NCBI GenBank assembly: GCA_905209435.1
Contig: CAJLTE010000031.1
Location: 1 to 31,319, forward strand
DNA from: an uncultured Blautia sp.
Lineage (GTDB): Bacteria; Bacillota_A; Clostridia; Lachnospirales; Lachnospiraceae
Length of the DNA: 31,319 nucleotides
Direction: 5' to 3'
A model generated the notes under the pieces. That model did not search any database. It saw nothing but the letters and a program-made list of their open reading frames with translations, and was not told the DNA's origin. The first letter of the stretch is position 1; the number at the start of each line of letters is the position of its first letter. This document shows positions 23,776-31,319 of the stretch, one piece after another. A program made the translations under genes and the position numbers.

Positions 23776-25077
23776 ATGAAAAAAGTCATTACTTACGGTA
23801 CCTTTGATCTGTTCCACCAGGGACATTACAATATTCTGAAAAGAGCCAGGGAGCTGGGGGATTATCTTGTTGTGGGTGTCACCAGTGAAAGCTATGATAT
23901 CGAACGCGGCAAGCTGAATGTACAGGACAGCCTTCTGAAGCGTATCGAAAATGTCCGCAAGACTGGTTTTGCGGATGAGATCATTGTAGAGGAATATCAG
24001 GGGCAGAAGCTAAATGACATTACAAAATACAATATCGACCTTCTGGTAGTCGGTTCGGACTGGCGTGGCAAATTTGATTATCTGAAGAATTACTGTGAGG
24101 TCGTTTATCTGGAACGTACCAAAAATATTTCCAGTACCAAGCTCAGAAGTGAGGGTATGATCTACAGCATGGGCATTGTTACGGATGATACAGAGGACAA
24201 CGAAATGGTGATGGAGTCCAAGTATGTCAGCGGACTGCATGTAGAAAGTGTGTATTCCGAGGACGTTTTTGTTGCGAGAGAATTCTGTGACAGATACGAA
24301 CTTGACTCTTATGGTACAGATTACGGGCAGTTTCTGGAAGGATTGGATATCATTTATATCCGATCCGGTCTGAAAAACAGGGCAGATTATATCCGAAAGG
24401 CACTGGAATGTGATAAATATGTGATCAGTGACACGCCTATGGCTCTGGAACCGGAAGAGATAAGAGAGCTGTTTGCACTGGCAAAGGCACATCAGGTTGT
24501 TCTGGTAGAGAAGCTTACCATGGTCTATCTGCGCGCGTTTACGCAGCTTGTCTGGCTGACACATGGAGCGCTTGTGGGAGATGTGGTAGCTGTAAAATGC
24601 GCGATTTCTCAGGATGATTTTGAGGGCGGAAAAAATTTCAGCGAAACAGTCAGCCAGGCGCTGTGTGCATGCATCAAGCTTCTCGGTAAGGATTACCTGG
24701 ATGTGAAGAGCAATGCGGTGAAAAGCAGTGACGGCTGCTTTATTTATGATATGATCACGATGAAGTATCTCCGGGCACTGGCGACCATTGAGATCGGAAC
24801 AACGGTGGATGTGGAAAACGAGCTTGCGATCATCGGAACCAGGGGGCGTATCACCGTACCCGGTGACTGGTGGAATACCGGATATTTTGAAGCAAAAATA
24901 GAAGGTCAGGAATTCCTGAAACGCTACAGCTTTAATTTTGAGGGAAATGGTCTTCGCTATCTGCTTCAGGAGCTGGTCATCATGATCCGTGACAGACGGA
25001 CAGAATGTACGAGATTTTTTTATGAAGAATCAGAAACTCTGGCTGAGCTTTTGAAAATAATTAATCAAAGAGGTTGA
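23776..25077 (+). CDS. Glycerol-3-phosphate cytidylyltransferase fused to a Gfo/Idh/MocA-like domain
   Basis: This is a 433-residue two-domain protein. Residues 1-127 closely follow TagD-type CTP:glycerol-3-phosphate cytidylyltransferase, with VITYGTFDLFHQGH (HxGH at 14-17), VVGSDWRGKFDYLK and the ISSTKLR signature at 118-124. It should make CDP-glycerol or a related CDP-polyol. Residues about 128-433 resemble a Gfo/Idh/MocA oxidoreductase (DIIYIRSGLKNRADYIRKAL, KYVISDTPMALEPEEIREL). The usual Gly-rich GxGxxG NAD motif is replaced by SMGIVTDDTED, and EKP is changed to DTP, so redox activity is doubtful. The next gene starts three bases after the stop. TagD enzymes are normally single-domain proteins of about 130 residues, so the fusion is notable. 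Confidence 0.87.
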   Translation: MKKVITYGTFDLFHQGHYNILKRARELGDYLVVGVTSESYDIERGKLNVQDSLLKRIENVRKTGFADEIIVEEYQGQKLNDITKYNIDLLVVGSDWRGKFDYLKNYCEVVYLERTKNISSTKLRSEGMIYSMGIVTDDTEDNEMVMESKYVSGLHVESVYSEDVFVAREFCDRYELDSYGTDYGQFLEGLDIIYIRSGLKNRADYIRKALECDKYVISDTPMALEPEEIRELFALAKAHQVVLVEKLTMVYLRAFTQLVWLTHGALVGDVVAVKCAISQDDFEGGKNFSETVSQALCACIKLLGKDYLDVKSNAVKSSDGCFIYDMITMKYLRALATIEIGTTVDVENELAIIGTRGRITVPGDWWNTGYFEAKIEGQEFLKRYSFNFEGNGLRYLLQELVIMIRDRRTECTRFFYEESETLAELLKIINQRG

Positions 25078-25080
25078 CAG

Positions 25081-27360
25081 ATGACAGAAAAACAGAAGCT
25101 TCTTTTGCAGCTCTTCCGGGAGGTTGACGCGATCTGCAAAAAGCATGATCTTAGATATGTAATGGCCGGAGGTACTCTGATCGGTGTTCTTCGAAATGAA
25201 GGCTTTATCCCATGGGACGATGATGTGGATATTTACATGCCCAAAAGTGACTGGGATAAATTTGTAGAAATATGTCAGAACGAGATGCCGCCGAACCGGG
25301 CGGTTTATTGTGCAGAAGTGGACCGTAATTATACCAACGGTTTTCCGCGCTACGGAAGTACGGATACCTGTGCGATCCACAAGCATCAGATCATAGGGGA
25401 CGACAAGGCTGGTGAGATCATTGACGTACTGACTCTGGATCCCATTCCGGATGATGACCGTGAGTATGAGAAATACCGGGACCATATGATGATCTATACG
25501 GAACTTCTGAATATCAGCATGGTCGTGGGAGTCAGATGGGAAATTTCTCCCTGGCGGTATCTGTACTGGCTTTTCCGCTATACCTTCTGCGGAAAGGACA
25601 GAACCTTAAAGAAATTGGAGAAGATCATGTTTTCTTATAAAGAAGAGGAGTGCAGCCGCTATGCCATGCGATGGGGAGGCTGCCCGTTTCTTTTTGACAA
25701 GAATATGATGTTCCCTGTAAAATATATGGACTTCGAGGGCGAAAAGGTTATGATCCCTCACAGGACCAGCGATTATCTGATCTGGCATTACGGGGACGAA
25801 TGGTCCTATATACCGCCTCATGGGGAAAGAGAATCTCATGAGTCTGTTGATGTTCCGGGCGCCAGCTATCAGGAGGTGCGGGATGAATATACGCCAAGGA
25901 TCGACAAAAAACGTATCCGCAGACAGATGCTTTTCCGCAAATTCTACTGCCTTCTTATGGCAAAGGGAGACCATAAACAGGATGACAGACGAAGAAGGAT
26001 CAAAGCCGGTGTTGTAGCCCGGGATGTGTCTGCCCGGCTGATGAGATCCGAAAAAACAGCGGAGACCCTGCTGAAAGAGAGAAGATATGATGTGCTTGGT
26101 GAGATCTTTGAGGAGTATTACCGTGTACAGCTCAGCATGGAGTTTATCGGGCGTGAGGATTTTAACGGGATCCGTCCGTTCTATCATCCGATCCTGATTC
26201 CGCTGGAGGATAAGGCTTTTCAGGCGGCCATGCTGACACTGATCTATCAGGAGCGTGTTTCCAAGGCATACCGTATGTACGAGGTACGCAAGAAAATGGA
26301 TCATCTTACTCCGGAAATGGAGCAGACAGTGGAGGATATCCGCCGTTTCCGAAAAGCAGCCAGCCACTATGAATTTAAAGAAATGCAGGAAGCAGAGGCG
26401 ATCGTGGATGATCTTCTCAGAAAATATCCGGATGCTCCGGGATTCCTGAAATTTAAATGCCGGTTTGTGATGGAGCGCCTGGAAGGACCGCAGAATGCTT
26501 CGGAAGCGGAGAAATTTCTGTCTTACTGCCTGAGAGTATTTCCCCAGGATGGATATTTTATGAAATATAAGGGGGATCTTCTCTGGAAAAAGGGCCTCCG
26601 GAACGAAGCAATGGCAGAGTATCTGAAAGCCAGAGAATGCACCAATAACGGCATTGTGCAGCTGGAACTGGATAAATTCCTGAAAAAACAGAAGTCCCAG
26701 GCGATCCGGGACTGTCGGGATCTGCTTGGAAGCCAGAGAAGATCAGAAGCACTCTCTCTGATGGAATTTTGGAGCAGACTGATGCCGGAGGATGAGGAGA
26801 TCAGAGGCGCTCTTTATCTTGCGAAGGTATATTCCGTCCGTACAAAAGGGGAGCTGGAAGAGCTGGTGAGAGAGCTTTGCAAAGAACTGGGGATCACCGG
26901 TAATTCTCCAAGGGAGGGAACCCTTGAGGAGCCAGTGTACAAAGAGGCACTTACCTGTGCATGGCAGAGATTCGGCTATCCCAAAGCACTGGCAGAGGGC
27001 CGTACCAGGATCCTGTGCAGTGAGGAAGAGGGCGAGATGGAATATCTGGCAGAGGAGATCCGCAGCTTTCTGGTCCATAAGGAATGGCAGGGAGAGGTAT
27101 ACAAGCTTCTGGGAGATATCCGGAAGAAACAGGGGCGTACCCGGGAAGCCTTCGAAAATTATTTCCTGGCATTGGATCATGAGCCGCATCCCTATATAAA
27201 AAATGAGCTTTCCAGGATCTTCCTGGAGGATCTTTACGATGGAAGCCGGCGTACCGGATTTTTCGCAAAGAAGGCAGACGTGACAGAATTTCTGAACAGC
27301 TGGCTAGATAAGTATAAAAGTCAGGAGGAGCTTCAGGAGCTTCTGAAGCGGATCCTGTAA
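25081..27360 (+). CDS. licD: LicD family phosphotransferase with repeat-rich C-terminal region
   Basis: This is a 759-residue protein. Residues about 1-260 are a LicD nucleotidyltransferase-fold domain with MAGGTLIGVLRNEGFIPWDD and the metal-binding cluster D46-D47-D48-V-D50. LicD enzymes move phosphocholine, or in relatives such as fukutin and FKRP ribitol phosphate, from a CDP-activated donor onto a glycan. The preceding CDP-polyol synthase makes a CDP-glycerol-like donor plausible. Residues about 340-759 are helical with TPR-like repeats (for example GYFMKYKGDLLWKKGLRNEA and EVYKLLGDIRKKQGRTREAF), possibly for protein contacts. It starts three bases after the previous stop. There is no signal peptide or membrane span. 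Confidence 0.87.
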   Translation: MTEKQKLLLQLFREVDAICKKHDLRYVMAGGTLIGVLRNEGFIPWDDDVDIYMPKSDWDKFVEICQNEMPPNRAVYCAEVDRNYTNGFPRYGSTDTCAIHKHQIIGDDKAGEIIDVLTLDPIPDDDREYEKYRDHMMIYTELLNISMVVGVRWEISPWRYLYWLFRYTFCGKDRTLKKLEKIMFSYKEEECSRYAMRWGGCPFLFDKNMMFPVKYMDFEGEKVMIPHRTSDYLIWHYGDEWSYIPPHGERESHESVDVPGASYQEVRDEYTPRIDKKRIRRQMLFRKFYCLLMAKGDHKQDDRRRRIKAGVVARDVSARLMRSEKTAETLLKERRYDVLGEIFEEYYRVQLSMEFIGREDFNGIRPFYHPILIPLEDKAFQAAMLTLIYQERVSKAYRMYEVRKKMDHLTPEMEQTVEDIRRFRKAASHYEFKEMQEAEAIVDDLLRKYPDAPGFLKFKCRFVMERLEGPQNASEAEKFLSYCLRVFPQDGYFMKYKGDLLWKKGLRNEAMAEYLKARECTNNGIVQLELDKFLKKQKSQAIRDCRDLLGSQRRSEALSLMEFWSRLMPEDEEIRGALYLAKVYSVRTKGELEELVRELCKELGITGNSPREGTLEEPVYKEALTCAWQRFGYPKALAEGRTRILCSEEEGEMEYLAEEIRSFLVHKEWQGEVYKLLGDIRKKQGRTREAFENYFLALDHEPHPYIKNELSRIFLEDLYDGSRRTGFFAKKADVTEFLNSWLDKYKSQEELQELLKRIL

Positions 27361-27391
27361 TGACAGATCAACAGAAACGAGGCAGAGTGTA

Positions 27392-28546
27392 TTGAACAGA
27401 GAACAGCAGAAAGTACTGGAACTTCTAAAAGAAATAGATACCATATGCAGAAAAAATAAGATCACATATTATCTTTCTCCGTATCTTACCCTCTGTGCGG
27501 TAACGGAGCGCCCTTTTCCCATGAATCCGGCAAGCAATGATATTTATATGAAGACCGGTGATATGGCCCGGTTTAAAAACATCTTTGACGAAGAACCGGA
27601 GCTGCGCAGAGCTCTGGAATCTATGGAGAATAACAGCCGTTTCCCCGGATTTTTTCTGCGTTATACAGATAAAGATACATTGTTTTATAAGCTGGACGAG
27701 TATGGAAAATACAAACATCCGGGACTGGGGATCAATATCCTTCCGCTGCAGTGTGAATATGGTCCAAAGGGAAAATATCTCTGGAACCGTATGCGCGAAG
27801 AGGGATGGAAGAGGATCTACGGAAAAAAAGGCAAGTGGCGGAACCGGCGTGAGCTGGGATGTATCTGGATGGTGCGAGTCCTTTCCCTTTGCGGACGAGG
27901 CTGGCTGGCAAAGAGCATATTCCGGGATCTGCTCCGGCAGCCGCAGGATGGCGCAAAAACATATGTACTCCGATATTTTGACCAGAATCTTTATTTTCCT
28001 GCGCATATTTTTGAAAATCCCGGGGAGGCAATGCTTGGAGGAGAATCCTTTATGGTCCCGGGAAACACAGACAGCTATCTCACCCGGGCCTACGGCAAAA
28101 ATTATCGAAATAAGTCAATGGAAAACTATGTTCCCGGCTCGCTGGTGGTGTGCAGCACACTGATCCCATGCGAGGAATTTCTGCAGCAGTCAAAGGAACT
28201 GAAGAAATTTGCTTCTGTCAGGAAGAAAAGGGAAAAGCGCAGGCAGTTTGGAATGAATTACCGGGAATATCTTGCACAGTGCTGGGATTATGCAAAATTC
28301 TGCGGGGAAAAATATACCTGTGCACTGGCTTATCGCAAAAAGCTCAGCTATATCCGGAATCTCTTCAAAAATGAAGATTATGTGGAACTGGAAAAAGCAT
28401 TTGCAGGATATACCAGGATGAATGATCGCTGCCTGAAATATGAAGAAGCATTTGAAACAGATCCGGAGGTTTTTGACCTGTATCTTAAGTATCTGGAAAA
28501 AACAGGAAGGATCTCGTATATGGAGAAGGTAAAAAAATATGTCTAA
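27392..28546 (+). CDS. Degenerate LicD-like protein
   Basis: This 384-residue protein is homologous to the N-terminal part of the upstream LicD protein (REQQKVLELLKEIDTICRKN matches KQKLLLQLFREVDAICKKHD). The active-site segment is lost: GGTLIG is replaced by SPYLTL and PWDDDVDIYM by PMNPASNDIYM, so only the last Asp remains. It is probably a catalytically dead partner or a regulator, though a changed activity cannot be excluded. Translation seems to begin at TTG 27392, with a weak GAGG upstream. The gene is intact and its stop overlaps the next start by eight bases, arguing for retained function rather than decay. A short helical tail (about 300-384) follows the domain. Confidence 0.75.
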   Translation: MNREQQKVLELLKEIDTICRKNKITYYLSPYLTLCAVTERPFPMNPASNDIYMKTGDMARFKNIFDEEPELRRALESMENNSRFPGFFLRYTDKDTLFYKLDEYGKYKHPGLGINILPLQCEYGPKGKYLWNRMREEGWKRIYGKKGKWRNRRELGCIWMVRVLSLCGRGWLAKSIFRDLLRQPQDGAKTYVLRYFDQNLYFPAHIFENPGEAMLGGESFMVPGNTDSYLTRAYGKNYRNKSMENYVPGSLVVCSTLIPCEEFLQQSKELKKFASVRKKREKRRQFGMNYREYLAQCWDYAKFCGEKYTCALAYRKKLSYIRNLFKNEDYVELEKAFAGYTRMNDRCLKYEEAFETDPEVFDLYLKYLEKTGRISYMEKVKKYV

Positions 28547-30356
28547 GGTCAAGCTTACAGATTATGTTGTGGAATTTTTGCAGAAAAAAGGGATTCATGA
28601 TTTCTTTGGATACCAGGGAACCATGATCGCACATCTGGTAGATTCCATTGAGAAGAATCCCCATGTAAGAAGTCATTCCAGCTATCATGAGCAGGGAGCT
28701 GCTTTTGCCGCCTGTGGTTATGCTCAGGCAAAGAATGCCTGCGGCTGTGCCTATGCCACCAGTGGTCCGGGAGCTGCCAATCTGCTTTCCGGTGTGGCAG
28801 ATGCGTATTTCGATTCTCTTCCGGTGATCTTTATCACCGGACAGCTGAATACCTATGAATATTCCGGTATTACAGGCCTTCGTCAGCAGGGCTTTCAGGA
28901 GATCGATATGGTTTCCATGGCAAAGCCGGTAACCAAGTACGCGGTGCAGGTCCGTGATCCGAAAAATATCGTTCGTGAACTGAATCTTGCATGGCAGATC
29001 GCCAATACAGGACGGAAAGGGCCGGTTCTTATCGATCTTCCTATGAATGTGCAGAGAGGCGAGGTGGAAGATCCGGCTTATGATATGGAATTTTCCGAGG
29101 AAGAGATCGAGACAGCTGTATATGGAAAAAATGATCCGGAAAACGGGGCAGCCTTTTACAGGGATGCAGTTGCAAAGGCGGATTCTTCTGATGGAGCAGA
29201 GGCGGCAGAATATATTCTGAATAAGATCAGGACTGCAAAACGGCCGGTATTTATGATCGGTCACGGAGCTTCCGGAGAAGCAGAAAAAATGCTCACAGAT
29301 CTGGCGCGTGCCCATCACATTCCAGTGATCACAAGCGTACTTGCCCGGTCCGCACTGAGCTTTGATGATCCTTTGAACTTCGGGTGCATCGGAGGTGCCT
29401 ACGGACACCGGTATGCAAATATGATCGCCAATGCAAAAAGCGACCTTCTGCTCTGCTTTGGAATTTCCCTGTGTACCCGTCAGATTGGTACTAAGGTTCA
29501 TGAGTTTGCGAAGAATGCCGAAATCATCCGTGTGGATATTGATCCTTATAATCTTCAAAGAGAGATCCATGAGGGAAGAGAAGGTGAGAAATGCTTTTGC
29601 GTCAGCGCAGAGACTGTGGTGCGTAAGCTGACAGAGCAGCAGGCACAGATCGGTTCCTATGAGGAATGGCTTGCTGTCTGCCAGAAGATCCGTAAGGAAC
29701 TTTGGAAAGTGGACGATGAGACACCGCAGCGTTATCCGAACCGCATGATCGCATATTTGAGTGATCAGCTTTCCGATACCGGAGCGGTTGCTGTGGATGT
29801 GGGACAGCATATGGTATGGAGCTATCAGTCCTTCCACAATCAGCAGGGGCAGAAGACACTTTTTTCCGGCGGACATGGTGCTATGGGATATGCACTTCCG
29901 GCGGCTATCGGAGCTTATTATGCTACCGGCAAGCCGGTGGCATGTATCTGCGGAGACGGAGCCTTCCAGATGAATATCCAGGAGCTACAGTGGGTGAAGC
30001 GTGAGAATATCCCAGTGAAGATGATCGTAATGAATAATGAGGCTCTGGGAATGATCCGTCATCTTCAGAGAGATTATTTTGACTGTGTATATGCGGATAC
30101 CTCCGATGGCAGCGGATTTTCATCCTGCGATTTTACAGATGTGGCGCAGGCCTACGGAATTCCTGCAAAGCGCATCCAGGGAGAAGACGTGGAAAAATAT
30201 GCCGGTGGATTCCTGGAGCAGAACGGACCGGAGCTTCTGGAGATCATGCTGGAGCATGGAACCTACGCATACCCGAAGACCTGTCTGGGTGAGCCGATCC
30301 ACAATCAGCAGCCTTATATACCGAAACCGATATTTGATGAACTGATGGAGCTGTAA
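28539..30356 (+). CDS. ThDP-dependent enzyme, acetolactate synthase-like
   Basis: This 605-residue enzyme has the three-domain layout of the acetolactate synthase/pyruvate oxidase family. The N-terminal PYR domain carries the catalytic Glu E51 in YHEQGAAFAACGYA. A central Rossmann-like domain spans about 215-345. The C-terminal PP domain has the ThDP motif GDG (472-474) running to NN (499-500). It could be a housekeeping IlvB, but there is no small subunit gene nearby and it lies inside a glycan operon. ThDP enzymes of this type also add two-carbon units to nucleotide sugars (as in yersiniose synthesis), so a role in making an unusual branched sugar or polyol is plausible. It overlaps the LicD-like gene by eight bases. 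Confidence 0.85.
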   Translation: MSKVKLTDYVVEFLQKKGIHDFFGYQGTMIAHLVDSIEKNPHVRSHSSYHEQGAAFAACGYAQAKNACGCAYATSGPGAANLLSGVADAYFDSLPVIFITGQLNTYEYSGITGLRQQGFQEIDMVSMAKPVTKYAVQVRDPKNIVRELNLAWQIANTGRKGPVLIDLPMNVQRGEVEDPAYDMEFSEEEIETAVYGKNDPENGAAFYRDAVAKADSSDGAEAAEYILNKIRTAKRPVFMIGHGASGEAEKMLTDLARAHHIPVITSVLARSALSFDDPLNFGCIGGAYGHRYANMIANAKSDLLLCFGISLCTRQIGTKVHEFAKNAEIIRVDIDPYNLQREIHEGREGEKCFCVSAETVVRKLTEQQAQIGSYEEWLAVCQKIRKELWKVDDETPQRYPNRMIAYLSDQLSDTGAVAVDVGQHMVWSYQSFHNQQGQKTLFSGGHGAMGYALPAAIGAYYATGKPVACICGDGAFQMNIQELQWVKRENIPVKMIVMNNEALGMIRHLQRDYFDCVYADTSDGSGFSSCDFTDVAQAYGIPAKRIQGEDVEKYAGGFLEQNGPELLEIMLEHGTYAYPKTCLGEPIHNQQPYIPKPIFDELMEL

Positions 30357-30357
30357 A

Positions 30358-31095
30358 ATGGGAAAAATAACTGTGATCACAGGCGGTACCTCTGGAATCG
30401 GAAGAGGGATCGCCGAAAAGATCCTGGCAGAGTCAGCAAAAGCTGACAGGATCTTTGTAACATATGGACATGATGAGAAGAAGGCACTGTCGTTTCAGGA
30501 GAGCCTTCCTGAGGAAAAAAGATCTCAGGTGACTTTGATAAAGGCAGATATGTCTTCCTATGAAGAGATGATGGTTTTTGTGGAGGAGCTGAAAAAGCAG
30601 ACAGACCATATTGACTGGCTTGTAAGCAATGCCGGCATCAGTACCTACGCAAAATATGAAGACTACAGCTTTGAGGAGTGGACACGGATCGTAAACACCA
30701 ATCTTTCCGTACCTGTATTTATGGTAAAAGAGCTGAGATCCATGATGGTGGAGGGCGGCAGTGTGCTCTTTACCGGTTCCTATGCAGGACAGCAGGCGTA
30801 TTCTTCCTCCCTTGTATATGGAGTCACCAAGGCAGCCATCCATTTTCTGACAAGATCCCTGGTAAAGGAATTTGAGCCAAAGGGCATCACAGTCAACGCT
30901 ATTGCACCTGGCTTCATCGAAACTCCGTGGCACAGCGCTCGCACCCAGGAGAGCTACGACCGTATCAACCGGAAGATCGCACTCCACAGGTTTGGAACTG
31001 TGGAGGAAGTGGCGGATATGGCTTATGCAGTGCTGTCTAACGGATATATGAACGGCAGTGTGGTGGATATCCACGGTGGTTATGACTACTTTTAA
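30358..31095 (+). CDS. Short-chain dehydrogenase/reductase (SDR)
   Basis: This 245-residue classical SDR has the cofactor motif TGGTSGIG at 8-15, NAG at 91-93 and the catalytic set S141, Y154 and K158 (TGSYAG...VYGVTK). The C-terminal pattern AIAPGFIETPW and VVDIHGGYDYF is that of FabG-like reductases. It begins one base after the ThDP gene stop. The pairing suggests that it reduces the keto product of that enzyme, for instance to a polyol or branched-sugar precursor. FabG in fatty acid synthesis is the usual alternative, but no fab genes are present. It is the last gene of the operon. Confidence 0.88.
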   Translation: MGKITVITGGTSGIGRGIAEKILAESAKADRIFVTYGHDEKKALSFQESLPEEKRSQVTLIKADMSSYEEMMVFVEELKKQTDHIDWLVSNAGISTYAKYEDYSFEEWTRIVNTNLSVPVFMVKELRSMMVEGGSVLFTGSYAGQQAYSSSLVYGVTKAAIHFLTRSLVKEFEPKGITVNAIAPGFIETPWHSARTQESYDRINRKIALHRFGTVEEVADMAYAVLSNGYMNGSVVDIHGGYDYF

Positions 31096-31123
31096 TAGAA
31101 GTTGAAAGTGTGCAGGAAGACAG

Positions 31124-31160
31124 AAGAAGACATGTTGTGCCTGCACATAAGGGTCTTCTT
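31124..31160 (+). terminator. Probable terminator of the polysaccharide operon
   Basis: The arms AAGAAGAC (31124-31131) and GTCTTCTT (31153-31160) enclose a smaller TGTG-CCTG-CACA hairpin and lead into a T-rich ATTACTTTCT. An alternative stem GTGCAGG (31110-31116)/CCTGCAC (31140-31146) overlaps it. Confidence 0.5.
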
Positions 31161-31279
31161 ATTACTTTCTGTACAGGGCGACGTCCCGAAAACGAAATGC
31201 AGCGAAGCAGAATCGGGTTTGCGCACTTGAGACGTCCGTACGGAATCTGTGAAATTCTTTATATTTAAGCGAAAAAGGC

Positions 31280-31309
31280 TTGACTTGCACACCTGCTCTG
31301 TGATAAAAT
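31280..31309 (+). promoter_or_regulatory. Promoter for a gene beyond the window
   Basis: TTGACT at 31280-31285 and TAAAAT at 31304-31309 have an 18-base spacing. No start codon follows within the remaining ten bases, so the transcribed gene, protein or RNA, lies outside the window. Confidence 0.65.
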
Positions 31310-31319
31310 TGACGAGCGA

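Noticed and set aside
28485..29876. Long minus-strand open frame (463 codons) opposite the ThDP gene.
   Set aside because: It is antisense to a gene with all ThDP motifs, and its Cys/His/Ile-rich composition is typical of an antisense shadow.
31181..31238. Two GACGTC palindromes near the window end, considered as an operator or mobile-element end.
   Set aside because: Six-base palindromes are expected by chance. There are no flanking duplications and no transposase.

Overview
The window looks like a chromosomal segment of a gut Firmicute of the Lachnospiraceae (Blautia-, Dorea- or Ruminococcus-like). The grounds are low to moderate GC, AGGAGG-type ribosome binding sites, a ribosomal L25/CTC gene, CUT1 sugar-type ABC genes and a clostridial type III-A CRISPR layout. 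The genus is inference only. The window opens on the last bases of a 23S rRNA gene, followed by a lone tRNA-Trp(CCA).

Region 1 (about 465-2741) is a compact three-gene operon. It encodes a small HTH-like protein, a 67-residue acidic protein, and a 503-residue caspase-fold protease with an intact His-Cys dyad and an unrecognised C-terminal half. It lies directly upstream of the CRISPR locus, on the same strand.

Region 2 (about 2784-14051) is a complete type III-A CRISPR-Cas locus: cas6, cas10/csm1 (HD and GGDD intact), csm2, csm3, csm4, csm5, a 24-repeat array, cas1, cas2 and csm6 (CARF plus HEPN with RNIAAH). All catalytic signatures examined are intact, so the locus should acquire spacers, cut target RNA, make cyclic oligoadenylate and activate Csm6. 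Between the caspase gene and cas6 lie a near-consensus promoter, a strong intrinsic terminator and a decayed small gene. The promoter-terminator pair could make a short RNA or act as an attenuator for the cas operon.

Region 3 (about 14078-15372) holds an L25/CTC gene on the minus strand with its own terminator and extended -10 promoter, then about 500 bases of AT-rich sequence with no recognisable gene.

Region 4 (15373-19953) is a Ugp-like ABC importer (ATPase, two permeases, binding protein). The binding protein resembles the glycerol-3-phosphate/glycerophosphodiester binding protein UgpB, but it carries a secretory signal with no lipobox cysteine. A terminator closes the operon.

Region 5 (20017-31160) is a surface-polysaccharide operon. 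It encodes a priming phosphoglycosyl transferase, a family 2 glycosyltransferase, a membrane acyltransferase with an acidic tail, a glycerol-3-phosphate cytidylyltransferase fused to a Gfo/Idh/MocA-like domain, a LicD-type phosphotransferase with a repeat-rich tail, a second LicD-like protein lacking the metal-binding Asp cluster, an acetolactate-synthase-like ThDP enzyme and an SDR reductase. The last five genes are almost or actually overlapping. Together they suggest that a CDP-activated polyol (CDP-glycerol or a relative) is made and its phospho-polyol attached to a surface glycan. The adjacent Ugp-like importer may supply glycerol-3-phosphate. The window ends with a promoter for a gene outside it.
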